In this document: positions 18,244 through 26,556 of the stretch, piece by piece | Position numbering within the stretch: position 1 is the stretch's first letter | Layout of the letters: each line of letters opens with the position of its first letter | From: Billgrantia antri | Lineage (GTDB): Bacteria > Pseudomonadota > Gammaproteobacteria > Pseudomonadales > Halomonadaceae | Reading direction: 5' to 3' | Length of the DNA: 64,000 nucleotides | NCBI RefSeq assembly: GCF_019430905.1 | Contig: NZ_JAHYCA010000001.1 | Span: 791,095 to 855,094, forward strand | Program-made: the position numbers and the translations under genes | Notes under the pieces: model-generated | What the model was told of the DNA's origin: nothing | Seen by the model: only the letters and a program-made list of their open reading frames with translations | Database searches by the model: none

Positions 18244-19665
18244 ATGCCTCGGGATGAGAGCACCATGGCCGGCCATCGCCAAGGCTTGACCCTCGAGGCG
18301 ATCCGCCCGTTGTTTCCACTGCTCGAGCGCAACAGCGCCGGGGCGATCCTGGTCGACGAGGCGAGCCGCCTGATCTGGATCAACGCCTGTTACTGCCGAC
18401 TGCTGGGCATCGACGATCCGGCCGACGTGATCGGCCGCCCCGTGGGCGAAGTGATCCCGCACACCCGCATGCCCGAGGTGGTACGCAGCGGGCGGCCCAT
18501 CCTGCTCGATATCATGGAGTACCAGGCGCGACAACTGGTCGTCACCCGGCTGCCGCTGCACGACCCGGCCAGCGGCCGGGTCAACGGCGCGGTAGCCTTC
18601 ATCGTGTTCGACGACCTGGAGCCGCTGACGCCGCTGATCGGCAAGTACCGCCGCCTGCAGCACGACCTGGCAGTGGCACGCCGCGCCCTGGCACGCCGCG
18701 GTTCGCGCTACGCCCTGGCCGATTTCGTCGGCGCCAGCCCTGCGGTGCTCGAGGTCAAGCGCCGTGCCCGTCTGGCCGCCGCCCGGGCCACGCCGGTGCT
18801 GCTGCTGGGTGAGACCGGCACCGGCAAGGAGGTGCTGGCACAGGCCATCCACGGCGACTCGCCGCGCGGGGCCAGTCCCTTCGTGGCCGTCAACGTCGCC
18901 GCGGTGCCGGAGAACCTGCTGGAAGCGGAGTTCTTCGGCGTCGCGCCGGGCGCCTATACCGGCGCCGACAAGCGCACCCGCCAGGGCAAGTTCCAACTCG
19001 CCGATGGCGGTACGCTGTTCCTCGACGAGGTCGGCGACATGCCCTTGGCGCTGCAGGCCAAGCTGCTACGCGCCCTGCAGGAGGGCGAAGTGGAGCCGCT
19101 GGGTTCCAACGAGATCAAGCGCGTCGACGTGCGCGTGATCGCCGCCACCAGCCGGGATCTCGAGGCCATGGTCGCCGACGGCAGCTTCCGCTCCGATCTC
19201 TACTATCGCCTCAACGTACTGCGTATCCAGGTACCGCCGCTGCGCGAGCGCCTTGTCGATCTCGGCATCCTGTGCGAGACGATCCTCGGCCGAATCGCGA
19301 CGGAGAGTGGAGAACCCCGTGCCGAGATCACCGCCGAGGCCGTGGCACTGCTGCAATGCCATGACTGGCCGGGCAATATCCGCGAACTGCGCAACGTGCT
19401 CGAGCAGACCCTGGCACTCAGCGAAGCCTGCAGCGTCATCGACGTGCCGGAACTTCGCCCTACGCTGCCCCTCTCCCCGGCAGCAATGGACCGGCCACTG
19501 CCGACCGCCAGCGTACGCCCGCTCGCCGCTGTCGTGGCCGCCGCCGAGCGCAGCGCCCTGCAGGACGCGCTGGCGGCCTGTCGCGGCAACAAGTCCCGTG
19601 CGGCCCGTATGCTGGGGATTCCCCGCTCGGTGCTCTACGAAAAATTGGCCAGACTGTCCGACTAA
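18244..19665 (+). CDS. sigma-54-dependent activator with PAS domain (HbcR-like)
   Basis: A 473-residue enhancer-binding protein. An N-terminal PAS domain (about 20-125; [20 protein letters not shown]) probably senses a small molecule. The AAA+ domain has Walker A GETGTGKE, the sigma-54 contact loop as GAYTGA (about 236-241, where most have GAFTGA), Walker B LFLDEVGD and the arginine-finger region [12 protein letters not shown] Fis-type helix-turn-helix ends the protein ([20 protein letters not shown]). No receiver domain exists, so it is not a two-component regulator. A palindrome and a -24/-12 promoter follow it, before the TRAP operon, which it should activate. P. aeruginosa HbcR-bdhA, as I recall it, is the nearest precedent. 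Confidence 0.9.
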   Translation: MPRDESTMAGHRQGLTLEAIRPLFPLLERNSAGAILVDEASRLIWINACYCRLLGIDDPADVIGRPVGEVIPHTRMPEVVRSGRPILLDIMEYQARQLVVTRLPLHDPASGRVNGAVAFIVFDDLEPLTPLIGKYRRLQHDLAVARRALARRGSRYALADFVGASPAVLEVKRRARLAAARATPVLLLGETGTGKEVLAQAIHGDSPRGASPFVAVNVAAVPENLLEAEFFGVAPGAYTGADKRTRQGKFQLADGGTLFLDEVGDMPLALQAKLLRALQEGEVEPLGSNEIKRVDVRVIAATSRDLEAMVADGSFRSDLYYRLNVLRIQVPPLRERLVDLGILCETILGRIATESGEPRAEITAEAVALLQCHDWPGNIRELRNVLEQTLALSEACSVIDVPELRPTLPLSPAAMDRPLPTASVRPLAAVVAAAERSALQDALAACRGNKSRAARMLGIPRSVLYEKLARLSD

Positions 19666-19737
19666 CCGGTCAGTTGTCCGAAATTTCGGACACCCTCTCT
19701 TAAACCTTGGTCGCAATACCGTCTGGCTATCCGGACA
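19655..19737. promoter_or_regulatory. probable activator-binding sites (UAS) for the sigma-54 regulator
   Basis: A perfect 18-bp palindrome TGTCCGAAATTTCGGACA occupies 19675-19692. Further half-sites TGTCCG (19655-19660) and CGGACA (19732-19737) flank it. The palindrome lies 110 bases upstream of the -24/-12 element, the usual enhancer distance, and the DNA between becomes strongly AT-rich (about 19760-19800), which would suit IHF bending. Confidence 0.7.
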
Positions 19738-19801
19738 CAGCTACCTATCCCCGCTCCTCGCAAAACAATTAACTTATTGAAAAATAAAGATAAAAATAAT
19801 A

Positions 19802-19817
19802 TGGCACGGCACGTGCA
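19802..19817 (+). promoter_or_regulatory. sigma-54 (-24/-12) promoter of the TRAP / bdhA operon
   Basis: TGGCACGGCACGTGCA keeps the invariant GG (19803-19804) and GC (19815-19816) with the required 10-base gap and all of the TGGCACG -24 block. It is 119 bases before the dctP-like start codon. Confidence 0.8.
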
Positions 19818-19935
19818 ATACAGGCGCCAGTGCATGACGCAAGCGCTGTCCGTTCGATAGCGGGTGCGCCATGTCGCATGCCTAACGACAACGCCACCAA
19901 GGCGTTGCGACGACAACAACGCACAAGGAGCTCTC

Positions 19936-21039
19936 ATGCCATCCTCTTCGTCTCTCGCCATCCGCCTTCGCCCACTTACTCTTGGCGTGGCCGCCGCTGC
20001 CCTGCTGGCCGGTGCCGCTGGAACCGCTCAGGCCCAGGAGCAGGTGCGCTGGCAGGTGCCCATCGCCTTTCCCTCGCATCTGGTCGGCCTGAGCACGCCG
20101 GTCCGCTTCTTGAGCGAGCAACTGGAGCAGGCCTCCGGCGGCAATATCAACCTGCGCTACTACGAGCCGGGCGAGCTGATCCCGCCGTTCGAGATCCTCG
20201 ATGCCGTCTCTGAAGGTCGCTACGACGCCGGCTTCACCTGGGTCGGCTACGATCAGGGCAGCATCCCCTCGCTGCCGCTGTTCGCCGGCGCGCCGTTCGG
20301 CATGGAGCCACCCGCCTACCTGGCGTGGCACTACTTCGGCGGCGGCAAGGAGCTGCTCGAGGAGATCTATGCCGAGTATGACGTCCAGCCGCTGCTGTGC
20401 AGCATGATCGGCCCCGAGGCTGCCGGCTGGTTTGCCGAGCCGCTGGAGAGCCTCGACCAGATCGACGGCCTGCGCATCCGCTTTGCCGGCATCGGCGGCC
20501 GCGTGATGGAGCGCCTGGGCGCCTCGGTCACCATGATTCCCGGCGGCGAGCTCTACCAGGCCATGGAGCGCGGCACCATCGACGCCACCGAATTCTCGGC
20601 GCCGGCAGTGGACCGTATCCTCGGCATGCAGGAAATCGTGCAGAACTACGTCATGCCCGGCTGGCACCAGACCTTTACCACCGCCCACCTGCTGGTCAAC
20701 AAGGACAGCTGGGAGGCGCTGGAGCCGCAGACCCAGGCGATGATCGACATGGGCTGCCGTGCCGCCACCCTCTACGGTTACGCCGAAAGCGAGGCCGAGA
20801 CGCCCAAGGCATTGCGCGACTTCGAGGCGGAAGGCGTGAATGCCCAGGTGCTGTCCGACGAGATCCTCGGCGAGCTGCGTCGGGTGACCAACGAGGTACA
20901 GGAGGAGATTGCCGCCGAGGATGAGATGTTCGGTCGCGTGCTCGAAAGCCAGCGCGAGTTCATGAAGCTCCACGGCAACTGGCACGTCAAGGGCCACCTG
21001 CCGCGCAGCTACTACGCGCCGGAAAACTTCGAGGATTGA
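19936..21039 (+). CDS. TRAP transporter substrate-binding protein (DctP/FcbT1-like)
   Basis: A 367-residue periplasmic protein: signal peptide of about 34 residues (basic start, LTLGVAAAALLAGAAG, AQA cleavage), then the DctP fold. Recognisable segments are QASGGNINLRYYEPGELIPPFEILDAVSEG, the ligand-arginine strand LRIRFAGIGGRVMERLGAS, and PGGELYQAMERGTIDATEF. The style resembles the FcbT1/COG4663 branch. An ideal AAGGAG precedes the ATG at 19936. It is the first gene after the sigma-54 promoter and is followed by both membrane subunits and 3-hydroxybutyrate dehydrogenase, so a hydroxy acid such as 3-hydroxybutyrate is the inferred substrate. Confidence 0.92.
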   Translation: MPSSSSLAIRLRPLTLGVAAAALLAGAAGTAQAQEQVRWQVPIAFPSHLVGLSTPVRFLSEQLEQASGGNINLRYYEPGELIPPFEILDAVSEGRYDAGFTWVGYDQGSIPSLPLFAGAPFGMEPPAYLAWHYFGGGKELLEEIYAEYDVQPLLCSMIGPEAAGWFAEPLESLDQIDGLRIRFAGIGGRVMERLGASVTMIPGGELYQAMERGTIDATEFSAPAVDRILGMQEIVQNYVMPGWHQTFTTAHLLVNKDSWEALEPQTQAMIDMGCRAATLYGYAESEAETPKALRDFEAEGVNAQVLSDEILGELRRVTNEVQEEIAAEDEMFGRVLESQREFMKLHGNWHVKGHLPRSYYAPENFED

Positions 21040-21042
21040 GAT

Positions 21043-21064
21043 GGCCGCCCGGTACCGGGCGGCC
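21043..21064 (+). other. GC-rich hairpin between TRAP dctP-like and dctQ-like genes (first)
   Basis: A perfect 22-bp palindrome centred on GGTACC, starting 4 bases after the binding-protein stop codon. Without a T-run it is better read as an mRNA-stabilising or attenuating structure than as a full terminator. Confidence 0.6.
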
Positions 21065-21083
21065 CCTCCCTGCCGTCAGTGAC

Positions 21084-21112
21084 AGCGGCCCCCGCCTTTC
21101 GGCGGGGCCGCT
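21084..21112 (+). other. GC-rich hairpin between TRAP dctP-like and dctQ-like genes (second)
   Basis: A 12-bp stem (AGCGGCCCC..CGCC with GGCGGGGCCGCT, one bulged C) closes on a TTTC loop. Together with the first hairpin it fills the intercistronic gap, which would let the binding protein be made in excess over the membrane subunits. Confidence 0.6.
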
Positions 21113-21140
21113 CCGTGTCCCCCAGCCCCGGAGTCACCCC

Positions 21141-21737
21141 ATGAGCGTCAATGATTCGACGGCCTCTCCTCAGGGGCCGCAGGGCCACTCCGCACCGGAG
21201 TTGCCCACCAACCGCCTCAGCTATCGCCTCGACATGGCCATCCTGCTGTTCGGTCGCGCCATCTCCTGGTTGTGGCTAGCCACCATAGCGGTGGTGCTGA
21301 CCAACGTGGTCAACCGTTTCATCCTCGGCCGCGGCTCGATCGCGGTGGAGGAGCTGTCATGGCACCTGTTCGGCGCCACCATGATCCTCACCCTGGCCTA
21401 TGCCGTGGTCAGCGACGACCATGTTCGCGTCGACGTGATCCGTGAAAAGTTCACGCTGCGCACCCAGGCCTGGATCGAGCTTGTGGGTATCGTGCTGCTG
21501 GCCCTGCCGATCCTCTACCTGATGACGGAAGCGCTGTTCGAGTACGGCTATCGCGCCTTCGAGCGCGGCGAGCACTCCCAGGCACCCAGCGGCCTGCCTC
21601 ACCGCTTCATCATAAAGACCCTGATTCCCATCGGCCTGGCCTTGGTGGCCGTGGCCCTGTTCTCGCGGGCATTGCGCTGCTCCACGCTGCTGTTCGGCTT
21701 CCCTCGGCGCACTCGCCAGATCACACCGCGGCAGTAG
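21141..21737 (+). CDS. TRAP transporter small permease (DctQ type)
   Basis: A 198-residue inner-membrane protein with four predicted helices: LLFGRAISWLWLATIAVVLTNV, then AVEELSWHLFGATMILTLAYAV with the DctQ-family E-W/L-x-F pattern, DDHVRVDV, and two more helices ending near 180. This small subunit joins the large permease in Na+-driven TRAP uptake. The start at 21141 has GGAG upstream; the longer in-frame reading covers the two hairpins. The N-terminal about 35 residues are hydrophilic, a little longer than usual. Confidence 0.9.
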   Translation: MSVNDSTASPQGPQGHSAPELPTNRLSYRLDMAILLFGRAISWLWLATIAVVLTNVVNRFILGRGSIAVEELSWHLFGATMILTLAYAVVSDDHVRVDVIREKFTLRTQAWIELVGIVLLALPILYLMTEALFEYGYRAFERGEHSQAPSGLPHRFIIKTLIPIGLALVAVALFSRALRCSTLLFGFPRRTRQITPRQ

Positions 21738-21786
21738 CCGACTGCCCCCACCCGCAACACGCCACGTTCATCTAGCGAGATCGATT

Positions 21787-23157
21787 ATGGGACTGGAACA
21801 ATTTCTCGTGCTGGCGATGTTTGCCAGCTTCATGGGCCTGCTGCTGCTGGGCTTCCCGGTGGCCTGGTCGCTGGCCGGCATCGGCTTCGTCTTCGCCATC
21901 GTCGGCCACGTGCTGGTGGAATTTCTCGGCGCCGACCTGTGGTTCTCCTGGGGCGGCACCATCGGCGTGCTGGACCGACGCATCTACGGCATCGTCGCCA
22001 ACGAACTGATGGTGGCGCTGCCGCTGTTCATCTTCATGGGCATCATGCTAGACCGCTCCGGCATCGCCGAGCGACTGGTCACCTCGCTGGTGCGCGTGTT
22101 GGGCGGGCTACGTGGCGGCTACGCCGTCACCGTGGTGATCGTCGGAGTGCTGCTGGCCGCTTCCACCGGCATCGTCGGCGCCTCGGTGGTGCTGCTCGGC
22201 ATGCTGTCGCTGGGCCCCATGATGCGCGCCCAGTACAACAAGTCGCTGGCGGTGGGCACCGCCTGCTCGGTGGGTACCCTGGGCATCCTGGTGCCGCCCA
22301 GCATCATGCTGGTGCTGATGGCAGACCGCATGGGCACCTCTGACGCCTCGGTGGGCCGGCTGTTCATGGCGGCCCTGATTCCCGGCGTTATGCTCGGCGT
22401 ACTCTACATCGCCTATATCCTGATCGCCGCCTATCTGAACAAGGACCTGGCCCCTGCGCCCAAGGATCGCGAGCCGCTCGACGCGCGGGCCTTCCTGCAG
22501 GTCTTCCTCGCCGTACTACCGCCGCTGGGGCTGATACTCGCCGTGCTCGGCTCGATCTTCACCGGCTTCGCCACCACGACTGAAGCCTCGGCGGTGGGCG
22601 CGCTGGGCGCCATGCTGCTGGCGCTGGTCAATCGACGTCTCAATCTCACCATCCTGCGCCAGGCGCTCTACCAGACCAGCCGCACCACGGCGTTCATCTT
22701 CGCCATCTTCATCGGCGCCACGGTGTTCGCCGCCGTACTCCGAGGGCTGGGTGGCGACGATGTGGTGCGCTTCGCCCTCACCGGCCTGCCCTTCGGCGAG
22801 ACCGGCATCGTGCTGACCATTCTGGCGGTGGTGTTCCTGCTCGGCTTCTTCCTCGACTGGGTGGAGATCACGCTGATCATCCTGCCCTTGGTGGCACCGG
22901 TGATCATGGGCCTGGGCGTGGATCCGCTGTGGTTCGCGATGCTCTTCGCCATCTGCCTGCAGACCTCGTTCCTGACGCCGCCGGTGGGCTTCGCGCTGTT
23001 CTATATCAAGGGAGTCTGCCCGCCGGAGATTACTACCCGCGACATCTATCTCGGCGTGGCTCCCTTCGTCGCCATCCAACTGCTCGGCCTGCTGCTGGTG
23101 TTCTTCTACGCCCCACTGGCGACCTGGCTGCCCAATGAAATATATGGCGGCAACTGA
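21787..23157 (+). CDS. TRAP transporter large permease (DctM type)
   Basis: A 456-residue inner-membrane protein with about a dozen helices and typical DctM segments: GLLLLGFPVAWSLAGIG, ALPLFIFMGIMLDRSGIAE, the hairpin region STGIVGASVVLLGMLSL, GTLGILVPPSIMLVL, and TTTEASAVGALGA. It forms the translocation pathway and couples to sodium. A 49-base gap follows the small subunit. It belongs to the sigma-54-controlled operon and is followed 21 bases later by the dehydrogenase gene. Confidence 0.93.
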   Translation: MGLEQFLVLAMFASFMGLLLLGFPVAWSLAGIGFVFAIVGHVLVEFLGADLWFSWGGTIGVLDRRIYGIVANELMVALPLFIFMGIMLDRSGIAERLVTSLVRVLGGLRGGYAVTVVIVGVLLAASTGIVGASVVLLGMLSLGPMMRAQYNKSLAVGTACSVGTLGILVPPSIMLVLMADRMGTSDASVGRLFMAALIPGVMLGVLYIAYILIAAYLNKDLAPAPKDREPLDARAFLQVFLAVLPPLGLILAVLGSIFTGFATTTEASAVGALGAMLLALVNRRLNLTILRQALYQTSRTTAFIFAIFIGATVFAAVLRGLGGDDVVRFALTGLPFGETGIVLTILAVVFLLGFFLDWVEITLIILPLVAPVIMGLGVDPLWFAMLFAICLQTSFLTPPVGFALFYIKGVCPPEITTRDIYLGVAPFVAIQLLGLLLVFFYAPLATWLPNEIYGGN

Positions 23158-23178
23158 CACCGACAACGGAGACCGGAT

Positions 23179-23961
23179 ATGCAACTCATCGACAAGACCG
23201 CCCTGATCACCGGAGCGGCCGGTGGCATCGGCCGCGCCATCGCCGAACGCTATGCACGGGAAGGCGCCAGGGTCGCGGTGGCCGATCTCGACCTGACCGC
23301 CGCCGAGGCCACCGTGCAGCAGATAGGCGATGCTGGTGGCGAGGCCATGGCACTGGCCATGGACGTCACCGACGAGGCCGCGGTGGAGGCTGGCGTGGCC
23401 GCGATGGTCGAGCGCTGGGGCGGGCTGGACATTGCCATCGCCAACGCCGGTATTCAGCACATCGCGCCATTGCACGCCCTGAGCTTCACCGACTGGCGCA
23501 AGGTCATGTCAGTGCACCTCGACGGCGCCTTTCTGTTGACCAGCGCCGCATTGCGCCAGATGTACCGGCAAGAGCGTGGCGGCTGCCTGCTCTACATGGG
23601 CTCGGTACACAGCAAGCTCGCTTCGCCGCTAAAGGCGCCGTACGTGGCCGCCAAGCATGCCCTGCTGGGCCTGTGCCGCAGCGTGGCCAAGGAGGGAGCG
23701 GCACACCGGGTACGCGCCAACGTGATCTGTCCCGGCTTCGTGCGTACGCCGCTGGTGGACAGGCAGATCCCCGAGCAGGCCGAGGCGCTGGGTATCTCCG
23801 AGGAAGCGGTAATACGCGACGTGATGCTCAAGGATACCGTCGACGGCGAATTCACCACGCTCGAGGATATCGCCGAAGTGGCACTGCATTTGGCGGCCTT
23901 CCCCTCGGCGGCCCTGACGGGCCAATCGGTGGTGGCCAGTCACGGCTGGTACATGCAGTAG
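23179..23961 (+). CDS. bdhA: 3-hydroxybutyrate dehydrogenase (SDR family)
   Basis: A 260-residue classical SDR that oxidises D-3-hydroxybutyrate to acetoacetate with NAD. Beyond the SDR motifs (TGAAGGIG at residues 11-18, NAG, Y-x-x-x-K as YVAAK) it shows features of the HBDH subgroup: [42 protein letters not shown], and [12 protein letters not shown] near the end. It is the last gene of the TRAP operon, so imported hydroxybutyrate could feed straight to acetoacetate; this fits an organism likely to make polyhydroxybutyrate. Confidence 0.9.
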   Translation: MQLIDKTALITGAAGGIGRAIAERYAREGARVAVADLDLTAAEATVQQIGDAGGEAMALAMDVTDEAAVEAGVAAMVERWGGLDIAIANAGIQHIAPLHALSFTDWRKVMSVHLDGAFLLTSAALRQMYRQERGGCLLYMGSVHSKLASPLKAPYVAAKHALLGLCRSVAKEGAAHRVRANVICPGFVRTPLVDRQIPEQAEALGISEEAVIRDVMLKDTVDGEFTTLEDIAEVALHLAAFPSAALTGQSVVASHGWYMQ

Positions 23962-24044
23962 TAACAATAGGTTAAGAAACGCTGTTCTGTTACGCTCGTT
24001 TACGCTAGAATGGGGCATCGCCATCCACATCGTGCGTGCCCCTC

Positions 24045-24791
24045 ATGTCACACTTCGAACCCTCCTTCGCTCCCGGCCGCATCCTGCTGCTCAATCTTCT
24101 CGGCGCCCTGCTGGTGTGGTCCTGGCTTTCGCCCGGCCTGCTGTTCTGGACCGAGCTGGACGATGCCGTATTCTTTACCACCAACGCCTGGCTGAGCGAA
24201 GCTCACGACGCTTGGGTGCTGCTCGTGGCAGCGTTCAACACCCGCGTCTTCGACGTTATCAGCCTGCTGGTGCTGCTCGCCCTCTTCGTGTGGGCCATGA
24301 ACCGCGACTCGCGGCATCCGGATCGCCTGCTGCGCTGGGGCGGCATCGGCGTCACCATGCTGCTGGCGGCCGTGTTCATCGCCCAGGGGGTTCGCCTGGT
24401 CATTCCCTATACCCACCCCAGCCCGACCCTGGTCTACGATAACGTCAACTTGGTGACGCTGATGGTCGACTTTCCCACCAAGGACAGTTCCGGTAGCAGC
24501 TTCCCCGGCGATCATGGCATCAACCTGTTCCTGTTCGCCGCCTTCATGTGGCGCTTTGCCGGCCTTCGCGTCGCCCTGGTCAGTGCCCTGTTCGCGGTGC
24601 TGCTAAGCGCTCCGCGCATTCTCAGCGGCGCTCACTGGTTCAGCGATATTTTCTTCGCCGCCCTGGCGATCAACCTGATCGTTACCCCGTGGATCCTGCT
24701 CACCCCGGTAGGTCCGACGCTCGTGCGCACGATCACCGCCGGGCTGCTCACGTTGCGAGGCGCGCTACCCGGCCGCCCGAGTCTCGGCTGA
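24045..24791 (+). CDS. lpxT: PAP2-family lipid A phosphotransferase, LpxT-like
   Basis: A 248-residue inner-membrane protein with about six helices. PAP2 motifs: KDSSGSSFPGDHG and SGAHWFSD. Many segments agree with E. coli LpxT as I remember it: an early LLNLLGA helix, N-T/N-R-V/A-FD, SPTLVY, VPTKD-like FPTKDSS, FAAFMWRFAG, and PWILLTP before the last helix. LpxT moves a phosphate from undecaprenyl pyrophosphate to the 1-phosphate of lipid A on the periplasmic side. The ATG at 24045 was taken; an in-frame GTG at 24036 exists and neither has a strong ribosome-binding site. If it is not LpxT it is another PAP2 lipid phosphatase. Confidence 0.75.
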   Translation: MSHFEPSFAPGRILLLNLLGALLVWSWLSPGLLFWTELDDAVFFTTNAWLSEAHDAWVLLVAAFNTRVFDVISLLVLLALFVWAMNRDSRHPDRLLRWGGIGVTMLLAAVFIAQGVRLVIPYTHPSPTLVYDNVNLVTLMVDFPTKDSSGSSFPGDHGINLFLFAAFMWRFAGLRVALVSALFAVLLSAPRILSGAHWFSDIFFAALAINLIVTPWILLTPVGPTLVRTITAGLLTLRGALPGRPSLG

Positions 24792-24793
24792 CA

Positions 24794-24823
24794 GCAAGAG
24801 CGCGGCATCAGCCGCGCTCTTGC
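24794..24823. terminator. strong stem-loop between convergent genes
   Basis: A perfect 13-bp stem GCAAGAGCGCGGC / GCCGCGCTCTTGC with an ATCA loop starts 3 bases after the lpxT stop and lies 15 bases from the end of the convergent META lipoprotein gene. T-runs are lacking on both sides, so efficiency is uncertain. Confidence 0.6.
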
Positions 24824-24838
24824 ACCTGTGAGGCCCCT

Positions 24839-25294
24839 TCAGTTGGCCTTGCGCCAGCCGCCCAGCACCCGCTGATCCGGCCCGAAGAACACCAGCCGAT
24901 CATGGTCGATGAGGAAGCGGTAGGCGCTTTCCAGCATCGCGGTGATGCGCTTGGCCTCCTCGAGCTGCGGGCAACCTCGGCGAGTCGTGGCCAGCTCACT
25001 GAATTGAATACGGTTGCCTGCATCGAGGCTCACCCGGCCACTGAGCTGATTGCAGCCGTCGCTGCCTGTCACGCGACCATCGGGTGATACCACAAAATGC
25101 GGCGTCTCGGGCATCGAGAGCCGTTCGTCGGTGCCCACCAGCAGCAGGTTCCAGCGCTGCCCCACGACCGGATGATCGCTGGAGACGCCGGGTCCTTCCT
25201 GGCGTGCCGGCGCGGAGGGCTGGCTGCCGCACGCAGTCAACATCATGACCGCCAGTGCCAGTAGCAGCACTCGGCCTGAGAGAATCTTCTTCAT
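24839..25294 (-). CDS. META/HslJ-type lipoprotein
   Basis: A 151-residue predicted lipoprotein: MKKILSG, a hydrophobic core, and lipobox LTAC with Cys22. The mature part carries the META domain seen in HslJ-type proteins: WNLLLVG, HFVVSPDGRVTGSDGCNQLSGRV, a TRRGCPQ motif, and a C-terminal VFFGPDQRVLGGW. META proteins are mostly envelope or secreted proteins associated with stress tolerance; no enzymatic activity is known. The ATG at 25294 was taken because a signal peptide starts there; longer in-frame readings are unlikely. Confidence 0.85.
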   Translation of the reverse strand: MKKILSGRVLLLALAVMMLTACGSQPSAPARQEGPGVSSDHPVVGQRWNLLLVGTDERLSMPETPHFVVSPDGRVTGSDGCNQLSGRVSLDAGNRIQFSELATTRRGCPQLEEAKRITAMLESAYRFLIDHDRLVFFGPDQRVLGGWRKAN

Positions 25295-25417
25295 TGATAG
25301 TTGCGTTCCTTGTTGCACTACGCCGATCTTGGGAAGCGCTGACAAATCGACGCGCGAAATGAAGCACACCGCGCAACGCAGCGATTCGCTCGCGCAGGCA
25401 TCTGTGCGGCGTTTCCC

Positions 25418-25858
25418 TTACCAGGTGCCCGTGTTTTGCATGGACGCCCATGGCTCCCTGGCCGGCAGCGGGTCGCCCTTCTGCAGCAGCTCGATGGAGA
25501 TGCCGTCGGGGCTGCGCACGAAGGCCATGTGGCCATCGCGGGGCGGGCGATTAATGGTCACGCCGGCCTCGTGCAGCCGCTCGCACAAGGCATAGATGTC
25601 GTCGACCCGGTAGGCCAGGTGGCCGAAATTGCGCCCGCCGGCGTACTCCTCCGGATCCCAGTTGTAGGTCAGCTCGAGTTCCGGCGCCTTGAGTTCGGCG
25701 GAGCGGGACTCGTCTTGGGGTGCAGCGAGAAAGACCAGGGTGAAGCGTCCCTTCTCGTTCTCCTTGCGCCGTACTTCCACGAGCCCCAGCAGATCGCAGT
25801 AGAAGCGCAGCGATGCGTCCAGGTCACTGACGCGAACCATGGTGTGCAGATACTGCAT
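25418..25858 (-). CDS. gloA: glyoxalase I-type VOC protein (lactoylglutathione lyase)
   Basis: A 146-residue protein with two beta-alpha-beta-beta-beta modules. The four metal ligands expected for glyoxalase I are all in place: His5 in QYLHTMVRV, Glu in ELELTYNW, His in NFGHLAYRV, and Glu in ISIELLQ. The [12 protein letters not shown] segment is glyoxalase-I-like. The enzyme isomerises the methylglyoxal-glutathione hemithioacetal to S-lactoylglutathione. AGGAGG sits directly upstream of the ATG at 25858. Its C-terminus ([17 protein letters not shown]) differs from E. coli GloA, so a related lyase remains possible. Confidence 0.8.
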   Translation of the reverse strand: MQYLHTMVRVSDLDASLRFYCDLLGLVEVRRKENEKGRFTLVFLAAPQDESRSAELKAPELELTYNWDPEEYAGGRNFGHLAYRVDDIYALCERLHEAGVTINRPPRDGHMAFVRSPDGISIELLQKGDPLPAREPWASMQNTGTW

Positions 25859-25973
25859 GAGCCCTCCTAGCCAACGTTCGTTAAACAAACCAAGAATACT
25901 GAACTAATCGGCGAGCAAGATGCATCGCAACGTAGCGATTCGCTTGCGCAGCCACTCAGTCAGTGTTTCCTGC

Positions 25974-26465
25974 TTAGTGAGTATACTCGCTGAAAATGGC
26001 CGGCGTCCGGTCCTCATGCCGCCAGGTCAGCACGGCGTAGTCGTCATGGCGCCCCGTCTCCATGCCGGGAGAGCCATGGGGCATGCCCGGCACCGTCAGC
26101 CCCACCACGTCGGGCCGCTCCTCGAGCAGGCGCTTGATGTCGGCGGCCGGCACGTGACCTTCGATCACGTAGCCATCAACCAGCGCCGTATGGCAGGAGG
26201 CCAGCTCGGGAATGACGCCGTGTTCCAGCTTCACGCCGCGCATGTCGCGGGTTCTGTGCTGGCGTACCTCGAAGCCTGCTCCCCTGAGGTGATCGGCCCA
26301 ATCCGTGCAGCACCCGCAGTTGGGGTCCTGGTACATCTCGACCACCGGGCCGGCCTGGGGGCTCGCACCCGGGGTCAGGGCAAGATAGAGTGCCAGTGCG
26401 CTACCGGCCAGCAGGGACAGCGCCGCCGCCTTTGTGGTCTTGGATTTTACGGGTAGGATCTTCAT
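25974..26465 (-). CDS. DUF411 metal-binding protein
   Basis: A 163-residue exported protein: basic N-terminus, a hydrophobic signal (AAALSLLAGSALALYLAL), then the DUF411 domain with DPNCGCCTDWADHLRGAGFEV, a CHTALVDGYVIEGHVPA block and GLTVPGMPHGSPGME. The Cys-x-Cys-Cys motif and histidine-rich segments suggest copper or another soft metal, and DUF411 genes often occur in metal-resistance clusters, although no such genes are near here. It is divergent from tag. Confidence 0.85.
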   Translation of the reverse strand: MKILPVKSKTTKAAALSLLAGSALALYLALTPGASPQAGPVVEMYQDPNCGCCTDWADHLRGAGFEVRQHRTRDMRGVKLEHGVIPELASCHTALVDGYVIEGHVPAADIKRLLEERPDVVGLTVPGMPHGSPGMETGRHDDYAVLTWRHEDRTPAIFSEYTH

Positions 26466-26556
26466 GCCGGTGGCTCCTGAAGCGTTGCGACCAGATCATC
26501 GAATCGTGACAAGCCACCACGGCCTTGCCAATAGCGAAAAAGGGAAAGAGGCGAAA

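Noticed and set aside
16375-18996. Very long open frame on the minus strand opposite valS and the sigma-54 activator
   Set aside because: It lacks any recognisable domain, is Leu/Val/Gly/His-rich as expected of an antisense shadow in GC-rich coding DNA, and the plus-strand genes have full catalytic motifs.
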